A DNA stretch of 64,000 bases from Marixanthomonas sp. SCSIO 43207 (GTDB taxonomy: Bacteria; Bacteroidota; Bacteroidia; Flavobacteriales; Flavobacteriaceae): assembly GCF_019904255.1 (NCBI RefSeq), contig NZ_CP063203.1, positions 2,612,501-2,676,500 on the forward strand, given 5' to 3'. Positions 50,165-58,950 of the stretch are shown here, piece after piece. Position 1 is the stretch's first letter, and each line of letters starts with the position of its first letter. The translations under genes were made by a program, and so were the position numbers. Below the pieces are notes generated by a model that was given only the letters and a program-made list of their open reading frames with translations, was not told where the DNA came from and searched no databases.

Positions 50165-53100
50165 ATGCTAAATAAAAGCATCAAATTTTTAATAGAAAAC
50201 AAACTCGTTGCAGTTTTACTACTTGTCCTTTTTATTGGATGGGGAACTGTTAATGCACCTTTTAATTGGGATACAGGATTTTTGCCAAGTAACCCTGTAG
50301 CAGTAGATGCTATTCCCGATATAGGTGAAAATCAACAAATCGTATTTACCAAGTGGGATGGTCGTTCCCCACAAGATATAGAAGACCAAATAACCTATCC
50401 ATTAACCACATCATTATTGGGTATTCCTGGAGTGAAAACCATTCGTAGTTCCTCTATGTTTGGGTTTTCAAGCATCTATATCATTTTTGAAGAGGATATA
50501 GAATTTTACTGGAGCAGAAGTCGTATTCTCGAAAAACTTAATTCCTTACCAAGTGGTTTATTACCCGAAGGTGTTAATCCAGCGTTAGGTCCAGATGCCA
50601 CAGGATTAGGACAAATATTTTGGTACACACTTGAAGGTCGTGATGAGAACGGTAATGTAACAGGTGGTTGGGATTTACACGAATTACGTAGTATTCAAGA
50701 TTACTATGTTAAATATGCCTTGTCCTCTGCAAGCGGTGTTTCTGAAGTTGCATCAATTGGTGGTTATGTTCAAGAGTACCAAGTGGATGTAAACCCAGAA
50801 CTAATGCGTCAATATAACATTGGGTTACATCATATTGTTAAAGCTGTAAAAGAAAGTAATAAGGATATTGGCGCACAAACCTTGGAAATTAACCAAGCTG
50901 AATATTTAGTTCGTGGTTTGGGGTATGTAAAATCCATTGCAGATATTGAAAATGCTGTAGTTGATTCTGAAAATTTCACTTCAATAAAAATTAAAGACAT
51001 TGGAAAAGTTTCATTAGGTCCAGCAACAAGACGAGGTTTATTGGATAAAGAAGGTGCTGAAGTTGTTGGTGCTGTTGTGGTGGCTCGTTATGGAGCAAAC
51101 CCAATGGAAGTCATTAATAACGTAAAGGAAAAAATTAATGAATTAAGTGCAGGATTACCTTCAAAAGTTTTGGCAGATGGAAGAACATCACAAGTTACCA
51201 TAGTGCCTTTTTATGACAGAACAGAATTGATACAAGAAACTTTAGGTACACTCAATGAAGCCTTAACTCTTGAAATATTGATTACCATTTTGGTTATAAT
51301 CATTATGGTGTTTAATCTTCGAGCTTCTGTCTTGATTTCAGGATTATTACCAGTTGCAGTCTTAATGGTATTTATTGCGATGAAACTCTTTGGCGTCGAT
51401 GCTAATATTGTCGCATTATCTGGTATTGCAATTGCTATCGGAACAATGGTCGATGTTGGTGTCATACTATCAGAAAACATTATAAGGCATTTGGATGAAA
51501 ACGAAAATGTCATTCCGACAGAGCAAGGAACGAGCGACGAGGAATCTCATAAAAAGTTACCCATAAACACGGTAGTTTACAACGCAACAGCCGAAGTATC
51601 TGGTGCAATCGTAACCGCAGTTATGACAACTATTATCAGTTTCATTCCTGTATTTACAATGATTGGCGCTGAAGGTAAATTGTTCAGACCATTAGCATTC
51701 ACAAAAACCTTTGCATTAACAGCTTCAATAATTGTAGCATTGTTTTTAATTCCACCTTTTGCAGCGTTTTTATTCAGAAAGAAAAGCATAAAAACGCATT
51801 TTAAATATGCTTTAAATGGCGTTTTAATAGTATTAGGGATAATAGCAATAATCTATGGTTATTGGTTAGGATTAATATTGATAGCTTTTGGTATCACAGC
51901 ATTGTTAAGTACTCAAAATAAAATAACAGAAAAACAATCCAACTTAATTAATATCATAATATGTACAACTGCAATAGTATTTCTGTTAGCGGAATATTGG
52001 AGACCTTTAGGAGTTGATAAAAGTATCTTCTGGAATCTCATCTTTGTTGGTGTCATTTGCTTTGGCTTATTGGGTGTTTTCTCATTGTTTATCAGGTATT
52101 ATACTCGAATTTTAAGATGGTGTTTAGATAATAAATTACTATTTCTTTCAATTCCAACTGCAATTGTCATTGCAGGTTTTTTCATTATGAAAAATACAGG
52201 CAAAGAGTTTATGCCCTCATTAAATGAAGGCTCATTTCTACTAATGCCAACCTCGATGCCTCATTCTGGCGTAGAAGAAAACAAACGTGTCTTACAGCAA
52301 TTAGATATGGCAGTAGCCAGTATTCCAGAGATTGAAACCGTAGTTGGTAAAGCAGGTAGAACAGAATCAGCGTTAGACCCAGCACCTTTGTCGATGTATG
52401 AAAATATCATTCAGTATAAACCAGAATATATGCTGAATGAAAACGGAGTACGCCAACGCTATAAAGTCAATGATGATGGTGAATATGTGTTAAAAAACGG
52501 AATGTCATTGCGAGCGGAACAGCGTGAAGCGTGGCAATCTCTTAAAGCAAAAGAACAACTCATTCCAGACAATAATGGCGAGTTCTACCGTAATTGGCGA
52601 CCAGAAATACAGTCACCGGACGATATTTGGAATGAAATTGTAAAAGTGACCAAATTACCAGGCGTAACGTCTGCACCAAAGCTACAACCTATTGAAACCC
52701 GATTGGTAATGTTGCAAACAGGAATGCGAGCACCAATGGGTATTAAAATAAAAGGGCAAGATTTAAAGCAGATTGAAGCGTTTGGAATGCGATTAGAAGA
52801 TATTTTAAAACAAGCTGAAGGTGTAAAAGATGAAGCTGTTTTTGCAGACCGTATTGTAGGTAAACCCTATTTGTTAATTGATATTGATAGAGAGAAAATT
52901 GCTCGTTATGGCGTAACCATTGAGGAAGTTCAAAATGTTTTGAAAGTGGCTGTTGGTGGTATGGTATTAACACAGACAGTAGAAGGTCGTGAGCGTTATG
53001 GTGTTAGAGTTCGTTACCCAAGAGAATTAAGAGCAAATCCAACCGATTTAAAACAAATCTATGTGCCTGTTGAAAAAGGAAGCCCTGTTCCGTTAAGTGA

Positions 53101-53908
53101 ATTGGCGACTATAAAATATGAACAAGGTCCACAAGTAATTAAAAGTGAAGACACTTTTTTAGTTGGCTATGTGTTATTTGATAAAATGGATGGTTTTGCA
53201 GAAGTCAATGTGGTAGAAAATGCACAAACCTTAATTCAAGAAAAGATAGATAGTGGCGAATTGGTAGTCCCAAAAGGTATCAACTACCAATTTACGGGAA
53301 CGTATGAAAACCAATTAAGAGCAGAAAAAACCTTGTCGGTTGTTGTGCCTTTAGCGTTGGCAATCATTTTCTTAATTCTGTATTTCCAATTTCGTTCAGT
53401 AGGGACATCACTAATGGTATTCACAGGTATTGCAGTTGCTTTTGCTGGTGGTTTTGTAATGATATGGCTCTATGGTCAAGATTGGTTCTTAAACTTCAAT
53501 GTCTTTGGTGAAAATCTGCGCGATTTATTTCAAATGCACCCCATTAATTTAAGTGTAGCGGTTTGGGTTGGGTTTATTGCACTATTTGGTATCGCAACCG
53601 ATGATGGAGTTGTAATGGCAACTTATTTAACACAAACATTTGATAGAAATACACCAGAAAATAAAAAAGAAATCAGAGCATCAGTAGTAGAAGCAGGAGA
53701 AAAACGTATTAGACCTTGTTTAATGACAACTGCTACTACCATATTGGCATTATTACCAGTATTAACATCTACAGGAAGAGGTAGTGATATTATGATACCT
53801 ATGGCAATACCAAGTTTTGGTGGAATGTTAATCGCTTTAATAACACTATTTGTAGTCCCTGTTTTATATAGTTGGAAAGCAGAAGTTAAACTTAAAAGAA
53901 CAGTATAA
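50165..53908 (+). CDS. cusA: CusA-type Cu/Ag RND efflux pump
   Basis: A 1,247-residue heavy-metal RND pump; the start is ATG 50165 (MLNKSIKFLIENKLVAV), and an in-frame TTG 18 bp upstream is less likely. The membrane motif AIGTMVDVGVILSEN (Asp430, Glu437) is of the monovalent Cu/Ag class. It carries an extra membrane insert of about 80 residues (roughly 545-645) between the two halves, and a Met-rich periplasmic region (SLNEGSFLLMPTSMPHSG). Conserved domains for substrate and adaptor contact follow (ITIKYEQGPQVIKSED-like). Its TolC partner overlaps by 1 bp, and its adaptor lies 5 kb downstream. Confidence 0.94.
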   Translation: MLNKSIKFLIENKLVAVLLLVLFIGWGTVNAPFNWDTGFLPSNPVAVDAIPDIGENQQIVFTKWDGRSPQDIEDQITYPLTTSLLGIPGVKTIRSSSMFGFSSIYIIFEEDIEFYWSRSRILEKLNSLPSGLLPEGVNPALGPDATGLGQIFWYTLEGRDENGNVTGGWDLHELRSIQDYYVKYALSSASGVSEVASIGGYVQEYQVDVNPELMRQYNIGLHHIVKAVKESNKDIGAQTLEINQAEYLVRGLGYVKSIADIENAVVDSENFTSIKIKDIGKVSLGPATRRGLLDKEGAEVVGAVVVARYGANPMEVINNVKEKINELSAGLPSKVLADGRTSQVTIVPFYDRTELIQETLGTLNEALTLEILITILVIIIMVFNLRASVLISGLLPVAVLMVFIAMKLFGVDANIVALSGIAIAIGTMVDVGVILSENIIRHLDENENVIPTEQGTSDEESHKKLPINTVVYNATAEVSGAIVTAVMTTIISFIPVFTMIGAEGKLFRPLAFTKTFALTASIIVALFLIPPFAAFLFRKKSIKTHFKYALNGVLIVLGIIAIIYGYWLGLILIAFGITALLSTQNKITEKQSNLINIIICTTAIVFLLAEYWRPLGVDKSIFWNLIFVGVICFGLLGVFSLFIRYYTRILRWCLDNKLLFLSIPTAIVIAGFFIMKNTGKEFMPSLNEGSFLLMPTSMPHSGVEENKRVLQQLDMAVASIPEIETVVGKAGRTESALDPAPLSMYENIIQYKPEYMLNENGVRQRYKVNDDGEYVLKNGMSLRAEQREAWQSLKAKEQLIPDNNGEFYRNWRPEIQSPDDIWNEIVKVTKLPGVTSAPKLQPIETRLVMLQTGMRAPMGIKIKGQDLKQIEAFGMRLEDILKQAEGVKDEAVFADRIVGKPYLLIDIDREKIARYGVTIEEVQNVLKVAVGGMVLTQTVEGRERYGVRVRYPRELRANPTDLKQIYVPVEKGSPVPLSELATIKYEQGPQVIKSEDTFLVGYVLFDKMDGFAEVNVVENAQTLIQEKIDSGELVVPKGINYQFTGTYENQLRAEKTLSVVVPLALAIIFLILYFQFRSVGTSLMVFTGIAVAFAGGFVMIWLYGQDWFLNFNVFGENLRDLFQMHPINLSVAVWVGFIALFGIATDDGVVMATYLTQTFDRNTPENKKEIRASVVEAGEKRIRPCLMTTATTILALLPVLTSTGRGSDIMIPMAIPSFGGMLIALITLFVVPVLYSWKAEVKLKRTV

Positions 53909-55143
53909 TGAAACATATAAAATCACACATAAAGTCAGTCATTTTTCTTTGTTTTTTAATCTTTGTTCTCAAAGGAAATGCGCAACAATTAGATGTGCTC
54001 ATTAATGAAGCATTAAATAACAACCCTGAAATTCAAAAATTTGAATTGCAATACAAAAGGGTTTCAGAAAAAGTAAATGAAGTAAATACGGTTCCTAATA
54101 CAGAATTTGGAGTTGGTTATTTTGTAAGTGAACCAGAAACTCGAACAGGTGCTCAACGCTTTAAGGTGTCTGCAAAACAAATGTTACCGTGGTTTGGTAA
54201 TATTTCGGCAAGAGAAAATTATGTGAGTTCGTTAGCAGATGTTAAGTATGAAGATATTGTAATTGCGAAGCGAAAACTAATGTCTTCAGTTTCACAATCT
54301 TATTATAGACTATATGCTAATAAAGCAAAACAAAAGGTATTAACAGAGAATATCAATCTGTTAGAAACATATGAAACAATGGCTTTGACTTCTGTTGAGG
54401 TTGGTAAAGCATCCGCAGTAGACGTGTTGCGATTGCAAATGCGTCAAAACGAAATGCAACAATTAAAAGAGGTGTTGCAACAACAATTTTTAGCAGAACA
54501 AACTAACTTCAATAATCTATTGAATAGAAATAATGATGTTACCGTGAATGTGATAGATAGTTTAATGATACCTTCAGAAGACTTTGATATTACTTTTGAA
54601 AAATTAGCATTACATCCTGAATTACTAAAATATGATAAACTCTATCAATCCATAGAGCAATCTGAATTATTGAATCAAAAAGAAAGCAGTCCTATGATTG
54701 GTTTTGGATTAGATTATATCAATGTTTCCAAAAGACCAAATATGGATTTTACTGATAACGGTAAGGATATTGTAATGCCAATGGTTTCGGTATCTATCCC
54801 AATTTTCAATAAGAAATATAAATCCCAAACCAAACAAAATGAGTTGCAACAACAGGAAATTACGGCTCAAAAACAGGAACGTTTAAATGCATTGGAAACG
54901 CTTTTAGACAAAGCGATTAACGAACGCATTTCTGCAAGAATAAGTTATGCTACCCAAACCAAAAACCTACAGCAAGCCAAAGATGCAGAAGACATTTTAA
55001 TCAAAAGCTATGAAACAGGAACGATTGATTTTAATGATGTTTTAGATATTCAAGAACTACAATTAAAGTTTCAAATCAATCAAATAGAGTCTATTAAGAC
55101 CTACTATGTGCAAAGCACAATTATTAATTATTTAATTCAGTAA
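53908..55143 (+). CDS. TolC family outer-membrane factor (CusC type)
   Basis: A 411-residue exported protein with signal peptide (FLIFVLKGNAQQ) and two TolC repeats of long helices (LDVLINEALNNNPEIQKFEL, LLETYETMALTSVEVGKASAVDVLRLQMRQNE, LIKSYETGTIDFNDVLDIQE). It makes the outer-membrane channel for CusA and CusB. Its start overlaps the cusA stop by one base (TAATG), so the two are translationally coupled. Confidence 0.92.
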   Translation: MKHIKSHIKSVIFLCFLIFVLKGNAQQLDVLINEALNNNPEIQKFELQYKRVSEKVNEVNTVPNTEFGVGYFVSEPETRTGAQRFKVSAKQMLPWFGNISARENYVSSLADVKYEDIVIAKRKLMSSVSQSYYRLYANKAKQKVLTENINLLETYETMALTSVEVGKASAVDVLRLQMRQNEMQQLKEVLQQQFLAEQTNFNNLLNRNNDVTVNVIDSLMIPSEDFDITFEKLALHPELLKYDKLYQSIEQSELLNQKESSPMIGFGLDYINVSKRPNMDFTDNGKDIVMPMVSVSIPIFNKKYKSQTKQNELQQQEITAQKQERLNALETLLDKAINERISARISYATQTKNLQQAKDAEDILIKSYETGTIDFNDVLDIQELQLKFQINQIESIKTYYVQSTIINYLIQ

Positions 55144-55146
55144 ACT

Positions 55147-55740
55147 ATGAAAAATAATAGTAAACTAATTGGCACAGGAATGTTAACTGCTATAACTGCT
55201 TCTCTATGTTGTATTACCCCTGTTTTAGCTCTTATTGCAGGAACAAGTGGAATTGCTTCAGCATTTTCTTGGATAGAACCCTTTAGACCTTATCTAATTG
55301 GGTTAACAGTTTTTGTATTAGGATTTGCTTGGTATCAAAAACTAAAACCTCAAAAAGAAATTGACTGTGAATGTGAAACGGACGAAAAACCAAAATTCAT
55401 ACAATCAAAGAGGTTTTTAGGAATTGTTACTGTATTTGCAATTGTAATGTTGGCTTTCCCATACTATTCAGGAATTTTTTACACAAATACAGAAAAACAA
55501 ATAACCGTAGTTTATAAATCAGACATTAAAACAACTGAATTTAAAATCGACGGAATGACCTGCGCCAGTTGCGAAGCACACGTAAACCACGAAGTTAATA
55601 AACTCAACGGTATTGTAAACTCAAAAGCATCCTACGAAAAAGGTAACGCTATCATTGAATTTGACAAAACCAAAACCAATGAATTAGAGATTGAGAAAGC
55701 AATTAATTCTACAGGTTATAAAGTAACTGATAAAAAATAA
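55147..55740 (+). CDS. merTP: MerTP: mercuric transporter fused to HMA domain
   Basis: A 197-residue membrane protein. The first segment carries the MerT vicinal Cys pair (TASLCCITPVLALIAG), two more membrane helices and a cytoplasmic Cys pair (IDCECETD) follow. The C-terminal 70 residues are an HMA domain with GMTCASCEAHV, like periplasmic MerP. MerT-type proteins bring Hg(II) into the cell for reduction by MerA. No merA or merR is seen in the window, so this copy may instead move copper or feed mercury to a reductase elsewhere. Confidence 0.9.
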   Translation: MKNNSKLIGTGMLTAITASLCCITPVLALIAGTSGIASAFSWIEPFRPYLIGLTVFVLGFAWYQKLKPQKEIDCECETDEKPKFIQSKRFLGIVTVFAIVMLAFPYYSGIFYTNTEKQITVVYKSDIKTTEFKIDGMTCASCEAHVNHEVNKLNGIVNSKASYEKGNAIIEFDKTKTNELEIEKAINSTGYKVTDKK

Positions 55741-55745
55741 AATTG

Positions 55746-55952
55746 ATGCAACCTATATTAAAATCAGAAATCACTTGTCCAAACTGCGGACATAAAAAAG
55801 TGGAAGAAATGCCAACAAATGCTTGTCAATTCTTTTATGAGTGTAAAAATTGCAAAACGGTTTTGAAACCAAAGGAAGGCGATTGTTGTGTTTATTGTTC
55901 TTATGGAACTGTCCCTTGTCCGCCAATTCAGAATAATAAAAATTGTTGTTAA
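55746..55952 (+). CDS. Small GDCCVxC zinc-ribbon-like protein
   Basis: A 68-residue Cys-rich protein with two pairs CPNCGH and CKNC, followed by GDCCVYCSYGTVPCPPIQ, the mark of a family found next to merT genes in many bacteria. It ends KNCC. Ten or more Cys in 68 residues point to metal binding. No membrane segment is visible. It lies between merTP and copA with 5-bp and 1-bp gaps, so it is made in step with them. Its function is unproven; handing metal between MerTP and CopA is a guess. Confidence 0.85.
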   Translation: MQPILKSEITCPNCGHKKVEEMPTNACQFFYECKNCKTVLKPKEGDCCVYCSYGTVPCPPIQNNKNCC

Positions 55953-55953
55953 A

Positions 55954-58449
55954 ATGAAACATACATATCATATACACGGAATGACTTGCAACGGTTGTCG
56001 CAGTCACGTTGAAGAAACGCTCTCTAAAGTGGAAGGTGTTTTAAAAGCAACGGTCAATTTAGAAAAGGCTGAAGCTACCATCGAAATGGAATCGCATATT
56101 CCTATAGAAAAGTTTCAAGAAGCCTTAAAAAAGGATGGTGGTACATATAGCATTCATAAACAAGGTGAACACCATCAGCATTCAGAAGCTAAAAAGGAAA
56201 AGCAACCTAAAGGTACAGGCACATTTTATTGTCCTATGCATTGCGAAGGCGATAAAACTTATGATAAACCAGGCGATTGTCCTGTTTGCGGAATGGATTT
56301 GGTGGAAGAACAAAATCTATCAGCAACTTCAAAGGAACAATGGACGTGTCCGATGCATCCAGAAATTGTAAAAGAAGAAGCAGGTTCGTGTCCTATTTGT
56401 GGGATGGATTTAGTACCAATGGAAGCAGATAGTTCAGCAGAAGAAAAAACGTATAAAAAGCTATTAAAGAAATTTTGGATTGCCACAGCATTTACCTTGC
56501 CCATTTTCTTAATGGCTATGAGCGAAATGCTCAATAACAATCCGTTGTACGATATAATGGAACAGAAATATTGGAACTGGATTCAGTTTGCATTATCAAT
56601 TCCAGTAGTGTTTTATGCCACTTGGATGTTCTTTGAGCGTGCTTATAGAAGCATAAAAACGTGGAATCTCAATATGTTTACACTTATTGGGATTGGTGCA
56701 GGTGTGGCGTGGTCGTTTAGTGTTTTTGGTATGTTCTTTCCAGACGTATTTCCAAGTCAATTTAAAACAGAATCAGGTGCAGTTCACGTCTATTTTGAAG
56801 CAGCAACTGTGATTTTAACGTTAGTGCTTTTAGGTCAATTGTTAGAAGCTCGTGCACATAGTAAAACCAATTCGGCAGTAAAAGAACTGTTGAAATTAGC
56901 ACCTAATAAAGCCATAAAAATAGTAGATGGTGAAGAAGTTGAAGTCAGTATTGACGAGATAGAACTTAATGATATTCTAAAAGTGAAACCAGGCGATAAA
57001 ATTCCTGTCGATGGTGTGATAACTGAAGGCGAAACAACTATTGATGAATCTATGATTACAGGCGAACCTATTCCTGTAAACAAATCTCAAGAAGATAAAG
57101 TAAGTAGCGGAACCATTAACGGGAATCAATCCTTTTTAATGAAAGCAGAAAAGGTAGGAAGTGACACTTTATTATCACAAATCATTCATATGGTTAATGA
57201 TGCGAGTAGAAGTCGTGCACCTATTCAAAATTTAGCAGATAAAGTTTCAGGCTATTTTGTGCCAGTTGTAGTTCTTATTTCTATTATCACATTTATTGTA
57301 TGGTCTATTTGGGGACCAGAACCAGTTTATGTGTATGCGTTTGTCAATGCAATTGCAGTACTAATCATTGCTTGTCCTTGTGCTTTAGGTTTAGCAACAC
57401 CAATGTCTGTAATGGTTGGTGTGGGTAAAGGTGCTCAAAATGGTGTATTGATTAAAAATGCTGAAGCTCTTGAAAAAATGGATAAGGTAAATACGCTTAT
57501 CGTTGACAAGACAGGAACAATTACCGAAGGAAAACCAACAGTTGAAACCGTTGGAGCTTTTAATGATGCTTTAAGCGAAAAAGAAGTGTTACAATACATC
57601 GTGTCATTAAATACAAATAGCGAACATCCTTTGGCAGAAGCGACAGTTAAATATGGCAAAGAACACAACGCAGAAATTTTAAAGTCCGAAGATTTTAGTG
57701 CTGTTACAGGAAAAGGTGTTGAAGCTAAAATTGATGGAAAAAATGTAGCATTAGGTAATCCTAAAATGATGGAATATGCTAAAGCGGATATTACTTCTAA
57801 AATGAAAGACGAAGCTAAATCTTACCAAGAACAGGGTAAAACAGTTTCTTATTTGTCAATAGATGAAACCGTAGTTGGATATGTAGTTATAGGCGATAAA
57901 ATAAAAGAAACAAGTGCTAAAGCCATTAAAGCACTTCAAGATAAAGGGATAGATGTAATAATGCTAACAGGTGATAATCACAATACAGCACAAGCAGTAG
58001 CATCAGAACTAAATCTTGCAGATTTTAAAGCCAGTATGCTACCAGAAGACAAACTCAAAGAAGTAGAGAAACTACAAAAAAATGGAAAAGTAGTTGCTAT
58101 GGCAGGTGATGGCATTAATGATGCACCAGCATTGGCAAAAAGTGATGTAGGTATTGCAATGGGTACGGGAACAGATGTAGCGATAGAAAGTGCTATGATA
58201 ACACTCGTAAAAGGCGATTTACACGGTATTGTAAAAGCAAAAAATTTAAGTAATGCTGTAATGAAGAACATTAAGCAGAACCTATTTTTTGCACTTATTT
58301 ATAACACTTTAGGTGTGCCTATTGCAGCAGGAGTTTTGTTTCCATTCTTTGGAATATTGCTCTCGCCAATGATAGCAGCTTTAGCAATGAGTTTTAGCTC
58401 TGTTTCAGTTATTGGAAATGCACTACGATTAAGAACAATTAAAGTTTAA
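55954..58449 (+). CDS. copA: Copper-exporting P1B-1 ATPase
   Basis: An 831-residue Cu(I) P-type ATPase from ATG 55954; the upstream extension overlaps the previous gene and is not homologous. The N-terminus has an HMA domain (HGMTCNGCRSHV) and two heavy-metal-binding modules (YCPMHCEGD to GDCPVCGMDLV, and TCPMHPEI to GSCPICGMDLVP). Core motifs are TGEP, ACPCALGLATP, DKTGTITEG, HPLAEA and GDGINDAPALAKSDVGIAMG. The last segments have YNTLGVPIAAG and ALAMSFSSVSV, the Cu(I) signature. It exports cytoplasmic copper or silver. Confidence 0.96.
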   Translation: MKHTYHIHGMTCNGCRSHVEETLSKVEGVLKATVNLEKAEATIEMESHIPIEKFQEALKKDGGTYSIHKQGEHHQHSEAKKEKQPKGTGTFYCPMHCEGDKTYDKPGDCPVCGMDLVEEQNLSATSKEQWTCPMHPEIVKEEAGSCPICGMDLVPMEADSSAEEKTYKKLLKKFWIATAFTLPIFLMAMSEMLNNNPLYDIMEQKYWNWIQFALSIPVVFYATWMFFERAYRSIKTWNLNMFTLIGIGAGVAWSFSVFGMFFPDVFPSQFKTESGAVHVYFEAATVILTLVLLGQLLEARAHSKTNSAVKELLKLAPNKAIKIVDGEEVEVSIDEIELNDILKVKPGDKIPVDGVITEGETTIDESMITGEPIPVNKSQEDKVSSGTINGNQSFLMKAEKVGSDTLLSQIIHMVNDASRSRAPIQNLADKVSGYFVPVVVLISIITFIVWSIWGPEPVYVYAFVNAIAVLIIACPCALGLATPMSVMVGVGKGAQNGVLIKNAEALEKMDKVNTLIVDKTGTITEGKPTVETVGAFNDALSEKEVLQYIVSLNTNSEHPLAEATVKYGKEHNAEILKSEDFSAVTGKGVEAKIDGKNVALGNPKMMEYAKADITSKMKDEAKSYQEQGKTVSYLSIDETVVGYVVIGDKIKETSAKAIKALQDKGIDVIMLTGDNHNTAQAVASELNLADFKASMLPEDKLKEVEKLQKNGKVVAMAGDGINDAPALAKSDVGIAMGTGTDVAIESAMITLVKGDLHGIVKAKNLSNAVMKNIKQNLFFALIYNTLGVPIAAGVLFPFFGILLSPMIAALAMSFSSVSVIGNALRLRTIKV

Positions 58450-58467
58450 CTATAAAATCAAATAATT

Positions 58468-58950
58468 ATGGAAAATTCAAAAGAACACTCAAACAAAGGA
58501 AATTACAAAACCTTCTTTATAATGTTGGCTTGCTCATTTGTAGCAATGTACATCACAATGTATCTAAACACCTATGCAATAGACCACGTGTGGTTTAGCT
58601 TAACCCGATTTTATATGACCTGTTTAGGTATTTCAGCAATGGCAGTAATAATGTGGTTTTTTATGCGAAAAATGTATAATGATAGAAAGAAAAACATAGC
58701 CATACTTGCAGGTAGTTTTATCCTGTTTGTAGGTGCATTAGGATTAGTAAGAACACAAGCACCAATCATTGGTGACGTACTATGGATGAAAGCAATGATA
58801 CCACATCATTCTATCGCTATTTTAACAAGTGAAAGAGCAGATATTCAAGACCCAGAAGTTAAAAAATTAGCAGAAGACATTATAAAAGCACAACGTAAAG
58901 AAATAGAAGAAATGAAAGCAATGATAAAACGATTAGAGAATGAAAAATAA
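58468..58950 (+). CDS. DUF305 family membrane-anchored protein
   Basis: A 160-residue protein with three hydrophobic segments (about 14-35, 45-65, 76-95) and a C-terminal ferritin-like helical part carrying KAMIPHHSIAILTSERADI, the DUF305 motif with paired His and Met. DUF305 proteins accompany copper resistance genes and probably bind copper outside the cytoplasmic membrane. It overlaps the CusB gene by 11 bp. Confidence 0.9.
   Translation: MENSKEHSNKGNYKTFFIMLACSFVAMYITMYLNTYAIDHVWFSLTRFYMTCLGISAMAVIMWFFMRKMYNDRKKNIAILAGSFILFVGALGLVRTQAPIIGDVLWMKAMIPHHSIAILTSERADIQDPEVKKLAEDIIKAQRKEIEEMKAMIKRLENEK

Noticed and set aside
55888-55953. Longer N-terminus of CopA
   Set aside because: It lies inside the GDCCVxC gene in another frame; HMA domains begin just after ATG 55954.
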